A program made the translations under genes and the position numbers. From Hwangdonia seohaensis (GTDB taxonomy: Bacteria; Bacteroidota; Bacteroidia; Flavobacteriales; Flavobacteriaceae), in the NCBI RefSeq assembly GCF_031932625.1, contig NZ_JAVSCK010000002.1, forward strand, positions 310,001 to 374,000: a stretch of DNA of 64,000 bases, written 5' to 3'. Below, piece by piece: positions 7,491 to 19,200 of the stretch. The stretch's first letter is position 1. Each line of letters starts with the position of its first letter. The notes under the pieces were generated by a model that was not told the origin of the DNA, did no database searches, and saw nothing but the letters and a program-made list of their open reading frames with translations.

Positions 7491-9860
7491 ATGAAAAAAT
7501 GCCTATTACATATCGTTTTGTTTTTCTGTATAACACAACTGTTTTATGCTCAGGAAGATGGCGTTATCGCGTTTGATGTGCCTTCGAGAAATTCCTTGAA
7601 ATTCAATAAATACACCATTAACCCAACATTTAGTTTTGTTAGAGAGCAAAATAAATACATAACCTTTTACAACAAAAGGCAATGGGTACAGTTTGATGAT
7701 GCACCATTAACCTATTTAGCAAGTTATGCCGGCAGGTTTCGGGAAAATATGGGGATTGGTGTCGGTGTGTTTCAGCAAGATTACGGGGTGTTAACTACCT
7801 TTGGCGGTATTTTAAACTTTGCCTACAATGCTGCACTTAATACCGATAGCAATTTAACCTTCGGTATGAATCTTGGGTTTTACAAAAGCGGTATAAACGA
7901 AGGCAGGGTTAACACAAACTTTCCGGATCCATCCTTGGAAAACATTCCATCAAATTCGATAATTACCATAAACCCAGGAATAAACTACGGTACGGCGTTT
8001 GTAGATTTTGGTGTTTCCGTTAAAAATGCGGTTGCATATAATTTACTAATCTCTGAAATGATTGAAGACAATCCAGAGCAAAGTATTCAAGGTCATTTTA
8101 TGTACACGGGTTATATAAATAGTCGCGGTTTTTTTGATGAAAGCAAATTTTCAGGATTATTGCGTTCCGAGTTTAAAAAAGACCAAACCATCATTTCAGG
8201 GCTTGTTATGCTAACCGTTTCCAAAGGTATTTGGGCGCAAGCTGGTTATAGTAGTTTTTATGGGGTTTCAGGCGGATTGGGATTAAACATCACTTCGCAA
8301 ATCGCCATTGAATATAACTATGAAAAAGCCATAGGCGATGTGTCAGCTTTTGGTAATTCGCATGAAATTACCTTGGCCTACAAATTCAAAAACCAAGAAC
8401 GTTATAACTATAGTGGTGACGATGAGGAGCAAGCGCTGTTGTCTACAACAAAGAAGCGAAAAGTATTGGCCAAAAACAGCACCACTCCTAAATTGACAGA
8501 AGAAGAAAGACGCATAGCTAAAGAAGAAGCACAAGCCAGAATAGAAGCAAGACGATTGGCAGCAACAGCCAAAGCCGAAGAAAGACAACTGGCAGCGCAA
8601 CAAAGACAGACTAAAACAGAGCCGGAAGCCCAAACAATAACCGATGAGGAGGTTAAAAATGAATTGGATGAAAATGCTGAAATCGAGGCACAGAACAAGG
8701 CTAATGAAGAAAGGTTGAAGTTAGAAGAGGCGAATAGACTAAAAGCGGAAGAAGCCACACGATTAAAATTAGAGGAAGAGGCTAGAGCAAAAATTGCGGC
8801 TGAGACCAAGGCTAAGGCCGAAGCAGAAGAATTGGCTAAAATTGCTCAAGCCGAAGAAGATGCAAGGTTGGAGGCAGAGAAGAATGCCCAAGCTGAAGCC
8901 GAAGAAAAAGCTAAAGAACAAGAACGATTACAAGCTGTGCAAAAAGCAGATACGGTACAATTAAACGGTGTTATGGTCCCTACAGCTAATGATAGAGAAG
9001 CTTTGGCCATGCAAAGCCTTGCCGAATTAACGAAGACTTCAAAAATTGAGCAGCAGGATTTATTAACGCGTTTAGGAGCTACTGTTGATAGTAAGAATCA
9101 AGATCTTAAAGATTTAAAAGAAGAAAACGATTTAAGCGAACAAGGTATTTACAAAGCTCCAAAACCGTTTAAAAGTGTATCGGCAGAAAACGCCAAAATA
9201 GAATCTTTAAAAGATGAGATTGATAATGTTATTGAATCTCAAAATCAAAAAATAGCCCAATTGGAGATTTTATATAATGAAAGACTTAAAACGGTCAATG
9301 ATAAAAATGATGAAACCAATGCCTTTTATTTTAAAGCCATTCAAGATTTAAAAACGGAACAAATGCAGGCTTTAAATACTAAAGATAGGTTGCTATCTAC
9401 TTTAGAAACGATTAAAGTCGCCACAGAAATAGAAAGAAAAAGAAGGATTAAACGTGCGGCTTACGATAATGAAGAAGACCGATATTTAAAGGATAGAGCA
9501 GCATTAAATCAAATAAAGCAATTTACACCAGTTGCCTCAGAGCCTTTGGCACCAGAAGATTTTGACTCTGGAGAAGCGCACAGTAGCAGCATACAAATTG
9601 TTAAGGATGTTAAAAATACCGAAAGCGGATATTATGTTGTTCTTGGCGTGCATAGCGATGTGGCAAAAAGAGATGAGTTTTTAAGAAAAGCAGTTGCGGC
9701 AGGACAAGCAAATATTGATTTCTTCTTTGATGTAAATACCAGTAAATACTATATTTATTATCAAAAGTTTGATGATATTGAATCTGCTAGAAACGCCATG
9801 TCATTAAAAGGAAGCGAGCCATACAACCAAAATATGTTTATGGTTAAAGTTGAAAACTAA
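7491..9860 (+). CDS. PorP/SprF-family barrel fused to coiled coil and SPOR-like domain
   Basis: The start is the ATG at 7491, one base after the previous stop; the frame extends 12 nt further up. The 789-residue protein has a signal peptide, a PorP/SprF-like outer-membrane region (residues about 20-305: ...FNKYTINPTFSFVREQNKYI..., ...ITLAYKFKNQERY), a highly charged Ala/Glu/Lys coiled coil (about 330-485: EEERRIAKEEAQARIEARRLA...), a second helical region, and a C-terminal ~85 residues that look like a SPOR peptidoglycan-binding module (VKDVKNTESGYYVVLGVHSDVAKRDEFLRKA...SKYYIYYQKFDDIESARNAM). SprF-type proteins assist secretion of type B C-terminal-domain proteins. The extra domains would span the periplasm and reach the cell wall, an unusual arrangement for the family. 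Confidence 0.8.
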   Translation: MKKCLLHIVLFFCITQLFYAQEDGVIAFDVPSRNSLKFNKYTINPTFSFVREQNKYITFYNKRQWVQFDDAPLTYLASYAGRFRENMGIGVGVFQQDYGVLTTFGGILNFAYNAALNTDSNLTFGMNLGFYKSGINEGRVNTNFPDPSLENIPSNSIITINPGINYGTAFVDFGVSVKNAVAYNLLISEMIEDNPEQSIQGHFMYTGYINSRGFFDESKFSGLLRSEFKKDQTIISGLVMLTVSKGIWAQAGYSSFYGVSGGLGLNITSQIAIEYNYEKAIGDVSAFGNSHEITLAYKFKNQERYNYSGDDEEQALLSTTKKRKVLAKNSTTPKLTEEERRIAKEEAQARIEARRLAATAKAEERQLAAQQRQTKTEPEAQTITDEEVKNELDENAEIEAQNKANEERLKLEEANRLKAEEATRLKLEEEARAKIAAETKAKAEAEELAKIAQAEEDARLEAEKNAQAEAEEKAKEQERLQAVQKADTVQLNGVMVPTANDREALAMQSLAELTKTSKIEQQDLLTRLGATVDSKNQDLKDLKEENDLSEQGIYKAPKPFKSVSAENAKIESLKDEIDNVIESQNQKIAQLEILYNERLKTVNDKNDETNAFYFKAIQDLKTEQMQALNTKDRLLSTLETIKVATEIERKRRIKRAAYDNEEDRYLKDRAALNQIKQFTPVASEPLAPEDFDSGEAHSSSIQIVKDVKNTESGYYVVLGVHSDVAKRDEFLRKAVAAGQANIDFFFDVNTSKYYIYYQKFDDIESARNAMSLKGSEPYNQNMFMVKVEN

Positions 9861-10274
9861 CAACGTTGAAAATAGCTTTAATCCTATCAAATTTGCCCGA
9901 GCTTTGGTTGAATTTGGATAGAAGGTATTTGCGTTTTATTGAGAACTGCTGCTTTTTACTGATATGAATAAACGTAAATAGTTCATTATTTTTAAAAATT
10001 TGGAAGCCGTTTACTAAAATTGATGTATATAAAATATTACAAAATAATAATTTTTTTAAGTTTAAAGTAGCAATTCAACGATAAAATGCTTAATTTATTG
10101 TATATCATGCTAGTGGTTTAAAAAATTTTAACGATATTTATCCCGTTTAAAAACATTAAATTTAGACGAAATACACTTTAGGTAATATTGTACTTACTTT
10201 AGTGATTTAAAAACAGCTAAAATTATTTCTTTTTTATTCCCCAAGTAAAACTGAAATACTAAACTTAACCGATC
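9861..10274. other. 414-nt intergenic region before the giant adhesin gene
   Basis: This is AT-rich DNA with no open frame of note on either strand and no clear hairpin terminator. A near match to the -7 element lies at about 10194-10201 (TACTTTAG), but no exact TAnnTTTG was seen. It presumably contains the promoter and 5' leader of the 9.7-kb adhesin gene. Confidence 0.4.
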
Positions 10275-13200
10275 ATGAAAAAAACTACTTATGTTAGCAT
10301 TGGACTTGTAGCTATACTCCTTTTAATAAGTTTACAGGCTTTTTCTCAAAATTTTGTACCATTTGCGCCCAGGTTTAATCAGGATTTAAAAGGTGATATA
10401 GTTTTGATTGGTAACAATATTTTAGGTCCAGACAATAACGCATTTAACGACAACTCTACATACAACCATAGGGTTAATATGCGATATATTGATATTGACG
10501 GCGATGCCTCAACATTTAGTTCCTCTAGTGCAGATTTGGTAATCCCAGATCCTAGTTGTTATAACATTATTCATGCTGGGCTATATTGGAGTGCTGTTAA
10601 CAGTGGTTCAGAACCGATTACGGATATAAAATTTAAAGGACCATCAGGTAGCTATAACGATGTTGTTGGAACTGTTATCTTTAATTCCAACGGAACTTCT
10701 GTTGACGGTGGTAATAGTTTTCCATATGCTTGTTATGCAGATGTTACTGGTATTGTTACTGGTTTGGCTACAAATATAGGTACGTATACCGTTGCCAATG
10801 TGTCGAGTGCCGAAGGGCGTACGGCTTCTGACAGACCTTATAATGGTACAGGACATTCAGCAGGATGGTCATTATTTATTGTTTATGAAAACCCTACATT
10901 ACCCGGCAAATCAATTACCAGTTTTGATGGTTTTAGTGCTATAAGTGTTGCCGGGGGAAATCCAACTTTGGATGTTCCTGTTTCTGGTTTTAGAACCGTT
11001 CCTGCTCCAACACCGGTTAGAGCGAATTTTGCATTTGCAGCTTTAGAAGGCGATAGCCCAATCCTGGGTGATCAGTTGTTGCTTAACGGTGTAAACCTTT
11101 CAACTGCAGATAGGCCTGCTACCAATTTTTTTAATAGCTCGGTTACACAATTAAGTGCATTGCCCGTAAATAATAGAAACCCCAATAGTACAAATACTTT
11201 AGGTTTTGATACGGGTGTCATGGTTGTTCCTAACCCAGGAAACACAGTAATAGCTAATAATGCCACTTCGGCAACGGTTCGTTTAGAAACTAGTGGCGAT
11301 ACTTATTTTCCTTATTTCTATGCTTTAGCAGTCGATATAATTGAACCAAACATAGTTCTCACTAAAATAGTTGAGGACGCTTTAGGGAATGATATTGGTG
11401 GCCAGTTAGTTAGTCTTGGCGATGAACTAAATTACGTCATTGGTTTTCAGAATACAGGAAATGATAATGCTACAAGCCTTATAATTAGAGATATACTTCC
11501 TATAAATGTTGTTTTTAACTATCCATCAGATTTAGGGATTTTACCTCCAGGAGTGAGTGTGCAAAATTATGATTCTACTACCAGAGAAATAATTTTTGAA
11601 GTTGATAACTCAGTTGTCGAAGTAAATGACCCTGTACAGGAAATTCGTTTTAAAGTAACCGTTGTTCAAACCTGTAGCTTATTAAATGATGCTTGCGATA
11701 ATATTATTAGTAATCAGGCATTTGCAACTTACAACGGAACGTTAAATCCATCTTTCACCATATCAGATGACCCCAGTTTTAACACCAACGCAGGTTGTTT
11801 GTTAAACACCTCGGCTACTAATTTTTTAGCTGATATTGACTGTGTGTTTTCTGAGGAGGTTATACTATGTGGAGCAAGTACAGTGTTAACGGCCGGTGAT
11901 GGATACGATTCGTATTCCTGGTCTACAAGCCCATCCGGAACACCTGTTATTGGCACAACCCAATCGATAACCGTTACTACTACAGGAACATATTATGTAC
12001 AAAATACGGCGACCGCACCTTGTCAATCTATCGATCAAGAATTTGAAGTGATTACTTTTGGAGCGGGTGTAACAAACCCATTAATTCCGTTTGCAGATCA
12101 AGTGGTAGTTTGTCCGAATGATGGTAAAGAATTGCCCAATTTCTTTTTATGTGGGGCAGGTGATACGCGAGATATTCAAACCAATATTACCGATACCTCT
12201 TCAATTATTTGGGAGCGATTGGACGAAACAAGTTGTGCGGCTGTTGCCAATCAAGATTGTGCCAACGAAGACCCAGGCTGTACTTGGAATCAAGTTGCAA
12301 CGGGACCAAATTATCTCATAGATACGGCTGGTCAATACCGATTAACCTTAAATTATACTGGTGGTTGTTTCAATCAGTTTTATTTTAATGTATATACCAA
12401 TTTACTGGTTCCAACGGTATCGTCGCGAGATATTTTTTGTACCACGCCAGGTGAGATTGTTGTAGGCGGTGTACCTAGTGGTTACGAGTATAGTATTGAT
12501 GGCACTAATTACCAAGCCAGTAATACCTTTTCAATAACTACTCCAAATATATATTCAGTTTATATAAGACAGATTGGTGTATCTCCAAATCCGTGTATTT
12601 TTACTGTACCGGATGTTCAAATCCGCGAACGCGATTTTACGGTTTCCACCATTATTAACCAACCTTATTGTAATGGCGAATTGGGTAGCGTGGTTTTGGC
12701 CGCAAATGATGTGCGTCCGCAATATTTCTTTTCAATTTATGATGGTGCTACTTTGGTGAATAGTGTAGGGCCTATCAATGATGATAACTATACGTTTTCA
12801 AACCTAAACCCGGGAATTTATACCGTTAACATATCTACTGAAGATGGCTGTACATTTTCTGATGATATTGAAATTATAAATCCACCGTTGTTGGAAGCGA
12901 CGGCAGCAATAACGCAACCATTAACTTGTACCGACGGTGAAATAACGGTTTATCCAGTGGGTGGCACACCACCATATTTTTATTTTGTAAACAGCACAAC
13001 GGTCTTTCAAACAACACCCATAATTCCGGTAACAAGCGCAGGTGTTTATAACATTACGGTTGTAGATTCCAACAACTGTTCCACAGATACCTCTATAACT
13101 GTTGATACGACTCCGGCACCAGATTTTAACGTGACTAAAACGGATATTCTGTGTGCGGATGATTTGAATTCTGGTTCAATTGATATCAACGTAACCAATC

Positions 13201-16200
13201 CTAACGGAAATAGTTTACGATACAGTATAGATAATGGCACAACGTTTTTTAACTCGCCAATTTTCACAGGACTTACCGCTGGAAATTACGATGTTGTTGT
13301 GGAATATACCTTTGGAACAGACGTATGTTTATCAGCTCCACAACCTATTACCATTATATCTGCAACAGCTATTTCAGGAACGGCAACCTTAACTACACCC
13401 TATACTTGTACAACCAATGGTGTGATTACCGTTTCTGGAGTTTCTGGAGGAAACCCACCGTACACCTATAGTCTTGATGGTTTTACCTTTCAAGCAGGAA
13501 CCACTTTTTCTGGATTGACCGATGGGACTTACACAGTAACCATTCAAGATGCCAATAGCTGTACATTTGTTACAGCTCCAATTACTATCGACCCGTTAAA
13601 TCCGCCAACCGATTTAACATTTAGCAATACACCATTAAGTTGCCCTGCAATTACAACAGATGTGACCATTACTGGAACCACGGGTGGAACCTTACCATTA
13701 GAATATCAAATAATAGCACCAGCAGTTTCGGCTACAGCATATCAATCTTCAAATGTGTTTTCTGGATTAGCACCAGGTACATATACATTTCAAGTGAGGG
13801 ATGCTAATGATTGTGTTTATTCCGAAAACTATACTATCAACGATTTACCACCCTTAAGTATCGTTGCCCAAACCACCAGTGATGTTAGTTGTTTTGGAGG
13901 AGCCGATGGCGCTATACAATATAACGTATCCGGCACAACAAATTTTAATTATACCATTAACGGTGGTACGTCGCAGGCAGGATCGTCTCCAATTAACCTA
14001 ACAGGCCTTAGTGCGGGTACTTACAACATCGTTATTACCGATAATGATACTAATTGTACTTCTACAGCATCGGCAACCGTGGGAAGCCCAAGTGCTGCAT
14101 TAACATTATCAGCAGATACATCTCCCATTACATGTAATGATGATGGTAGTGTGCGATTAACCGTTACAGGAGGTTGGGGCGGAAACACCTTTACAGTGAC
14201 CCAACCCGACGCCACTTCTGCACCAACATCGGGAGGGGGAGTGTTCTCTGGTTTAACGCAAACGGGAACCTATACCGCTACCGTAACCGATGCAAATGGT
14301 TGTGTAGCTACAACAACATTTGTTTTAAATCCTTATGTAGCGCCAACCGCAAGTATAGCCACAACCTCGAATCTTTGTTACAACAGTACTTCGGGTGCCA
14401 GTCTTGAGGTTACTGCTTCGGGAGGACAAACACCTTATCAATATAGTATAAACGGTGGTGCCTTTGTAAGCACGAATACCTTTACTAATTTAACACCTGA
14501 TTCCTATGTGATTACGGTTAGGGATGCTTATGGTTGTGATGTAGTTTTACCGGCTCAAATCATAGCTCCTCAGTTAAACTTAAATACGGTTTTAAACAAG
14601 GGCTTGGACTGTACGGCCACAGCAGATGCTCAGATTACAGGTACTTTCTCTGGGGGTTATGCACCCTATACTTATGCCGTCTCATTCAATGGTGGTGCTT
14701 ATGCGTCTTTAGGTGCAACAGGTTCGCCATTTAATTATAATACAAATACAGATGGAACCTATCAGTTCAGAGTGACCGATGCTCAAGGTTGTACCGTATT
14801 TTCTGCGGTAGAAACCGTGAACGCTATTTCGTTACCTGAAATTACTTCGTTAACCCCAACAGAGCCTTTATGTTATGGCGATTCCAGCGGAGCCATTGAT
14901 GTAGTAATCAATAATACAATGGGCACCCCACCTTTTACCATTAATGTGCTTAATACCACCACAGGAACAGATTACGGTACACAAACAAGCAGTTTGCCTT
15001 CGGGCGATTACACGGTTACCTTAACCGATGCCAATTCTTGTACGGACGTTGAAACTGTTACAATTTCAGAGCCAAACCCCATTGCTTTCGATTTAACTAA
15101 AGTGGATATTACATGTAACAACCCAGGTGGGTCAAGTTTGGGGTCTATTACGGTTGAAAACGTTACGGGCGGAACGGCACCTTTTACCTATTTTATAACA
15201 AATAATTTTGGTGATGTTATTCCGGGTAACCCGTATTCAGCGGTTTCCAATGAGAACCACACCTTTAATATCATCAATTTTGGTACATATACCATAAACG
15301 TTGTTGATGCCAATGGCTGTAGTTTATCGCAGCAAATCGTTATTGCATCTCCACCTTCGGATTTATTAATCGATGTGGCCACCGTTGTACCAGATTGTAC
15401 TTCTGGCGGTACTGCTGTTGTGCAGGCTATTTCTGTAGTAGGGAGTGGTAGTTACGAATTTGCCATTTTGGAATTTAATACGTCGCCATACGCCTTACCT
15501 ACTTCTTATTTACCACCAGATGTACCTGGAGGTGATACAAGAACTTTTACCAACTTAACACCGGGTGTTGTTTACACCTTTGTGGTGCACGATCTTGTGA
15601 CGGATTGTTACTATGTGAAATCTGCCGATGCGGCCATTGACCCAGCCTCACCTTTAACATCATCCGTTATTCCAAATAATGTGGTTTGTTTAGGGGAAGA
15701 TAATGGAAGCGTAACTTTTACAATTGATAATTTTGACAGCACAACCACTTCAGTTGATTATGCTATTTATAGGGCTTTTACCAATGTGCTTATTGATGGG
15801 CCAACCAATGTACCGGTTACTTTTGGCGTTCCGGAAACCGTTACAACACCAGCTCCCGGAACATTATCTATAGGGCAATATTATATTGTTTTTACCGAAA
15901 ACGGTACGGGTGCATTTAACGGCTGTGAAACTGCTTCAGCCATATTTGAAATTAATGAATCTTCTGTCGATTTAGATATTACAGCATCTGTAGATACCAA
16001 TGCAAACTGTAATCCAAGTTCAGGTGTAATTAGTGCAATAGCAACTCATGGTACGGCACCGTATCTCTATCAAATTACAACATCGGTAGTACCGCCATTG
16101 GCAACGGATCCTTCGTGGGCATCGGCTAGTACTTTTAATGTAAATGCTGGTACTTATTACGTACATGTTATAGATGCTTATGGTTGTATCAGATCGACTA

Positions 16201-19200
16201 GTGCTTTAGTTATGCCTACGGATCCTGAACCTGTAATTACTGCAGTAAACAGCAACGCTTGTACGGCAACTGAGGGTAATTTTGAAATTGATGTTGCATT
16301 AACAACATCGGGCGTAGCTCCGTATAGCTTTAGTATTGATGGCGGTGCATTTCAAGTACGTACTACACCATTTACCCTATCTGGATTATCTTCTGGTTCG
16401 CACACTGTTGAAGTTAGAGATGTCAATGGCTGTGGTAATTTGGTAACTGTAGATATTGAGGCACCTCTTGGTATATCAGCAGCTGTAACGGCTTTACCTA
16501 CCTGTGCTATTAACGATGGAGAGATTACTGTAACTGGTGCCGGTGGAAGTGGTAGCTATACCTATAGTATTAGCCCAAGCCCTGCTACCATTGTGCTTGT
16601 TGGCAATACGTTTACAGGTGTGCCAGCGGGAACCTATACCATTACCATTACAGATACCGTTACAGGTTGTACCAATACAACAACTGTAAGCTTAGATGCT
16701 GCAACACCTGTAACTTTTGATGCGCCTACTATAACCGATGCTACCTGTAATGGTGGAAGTGATGGTCTTTTTCAGGTGAATTTATCACCTACGAACGACA
16801 ATCCGGTTTACACCTATCAAATAATTGCTGGCCCTACGACAACGGCGGTACAAAATTCTAATGTTTTTACAGGTCTGACAGCGGGAACTTACACGGTTGA
16901 AGTCAACTCAGGTAGAGGTTGTACAAATACACAGGATATTACAATAGCAGAACCTCCAGTATTGACTGCCTCGGGAAGCGCAATAGCTTTTGCTTGTGCA
17001 GCAGATAATTCGGTTAATCCATCCACCCTTACCATTACAGCAACGGGTGGTACCGCACCATATACCTACAGTATTGATGGAACCAATTACTTAAGTTCTA
17101 ACACCTTTGAGATAATAGATACAAATGCCGTACAAAACATTACATTTTATGTAAAAGACAATAACGGTTGCGATACTACGGGATCAGTAGTTATAAACCC
17201 GCTAATACCCATAACCAGTACATTTACAGGCACACCAGTGGATTGTAATGCATCTGGTACGGTTACCATTAACGCCACGGGAGGCTCAGGTAATTTTGAA
17301 TACCGATTATTGCCAAGTGGAGTTGCTCAAGTATCCAATGTATTCTCTATTACATCTCCGGGTGATTATTATTTTGAGATTACCGATACAACCACCGGAT
17401 GCTATATTACAACAGCAGCTTACAGCGTGGCACCTTACGATACGGCGACAATAGCCTTAACGCCAACAGCTCCGGTAACCTGTTTTGGTGATAACTCGGG
17501 CGCCTTTGAATTGCTTGTAAATGGATACTCAGGGAACTATACATATACTGTATTGGATAGCTTTGGTACTGCAGTTCCTGCTTTTACTAACATACCTGCC
17601 AATACGTCAACAAACCCGATAAGTGTTACCGGTATGGCAGCAGGAAGTTATTCAGTGGAAATTACAGAAACGGACAGCCCATTCTGTACCGCTTCAGGAA
17701 GCGTAATTATAAACTCTCCTGCGGCAGCTTTAAGCTTAACTGCATCGGAAACATCGAGCGTAACCTGTGATGATAACAGTGGTACCATCACAGCAGTTGC
17801 AACTGGTGGTTGGGGCACGTACGAATACGAATTAACAGGCGCTGCAACGGTGGCATATTCTTCAAACGGAACGTTTAACAATTTATCAGCCGGTAATTAT
17901 ACGGTCAATGTAAGAGATGCCGGAGGCTGTATAGTTTCCAACAGTGTATCATTAGTTGTTCCACCTCCAATCACGGCAACGGCAACGGCCAACGCACCGG
18001 TATTATCTTGTTTTGGAGATTCAAATGGAACGATAACTGTGAGTGCCGTGAGCGGCGGACAAGGAAGCAATTATTCATATACATTGAATATGATTGCTCC
18101 AACAGTAAGTACTTCTGGACCGCAATCGTCAAATGTATTCAACGGATTGGTTGCCGGTACTTATAATGTTGAAGTTACCGATGCTTATAATTGTACATTC
18201 ACGTCCGCTGATATTGTTATTACCGAACCTTCACCAATTCAATCCAATTTAGTGGCTGCAACTACAACTACATGTACAACCGATGCTTCATTGACCTTAA
18301 GCGCAACGGGAGGTACAGGAACTTACGAGTATAGTTCCGATGCTGCTTTTAGCACTGTTTTAGGCACCTTTGCCTCATCGATTACTATTAATGGTGCAAC
18401 ACCGGGAACCTATCAATATTACGTAAGAGATGCTAATGGCTGTGTGTCTAGTGTATCCAACGAAATAACCATCGATCCATTACCAGCATTAGTGGTAAAT
18501 TTAGATACTACCAATGCCTCCATCAATTGTGCTGGCGACAGTACCGGCGTTATTATTGCAACTGCCGAAGGTGGTTTGGGCAGCTATATATATACCTTGC
18601 AAGATGGTACGGGAACGGATATTTCTCCAGCGCCCGTGCAAACCAGCCCTGGTGTATTTACCGATTTACCGGTTGGAACCTATCAGGTACAGGTTGATAG
18701 TGGCGATTGTTTAACTGTAAGCGCGCAAACTACCATTACTGAGCCAATAGCACCTTTAGTTGCTAACTTTACGGTAACCGATGTAACTTGTACGGGAAGT
18801 AATAATGGTGTGATGGAAATTACGGCATCGGGTGGAACAGGTATTATAAAATATGCGATTTCTCCGCAATTGAACCAGTTTTTTGAAACGCCTATTTTTG
18901 AAGATTTAGCTCCCGGGACTTATCAGGCTATTGCTCAAGATGAATTAGGCTGTTATGTTATTTTGGATTTTACAGTTAGCGAACCTCTACCGGTGATGCT
19001 AACCATTGTGCCAAACTCCATTATTCCTGAAGTTTGTAATGGTGATTTAGATGGTGAATTCAGTATTGATATTTCTGGAGGAACTTTGCCATACAGCGTG
19101 AGTTTAGATGATATTAATGGCACGTATACACCAGGAACCTTAACACAAACCCAATTCGATTTTACAGGATTGGCCGGTGGCGATCACGTAGTTTACGTGC

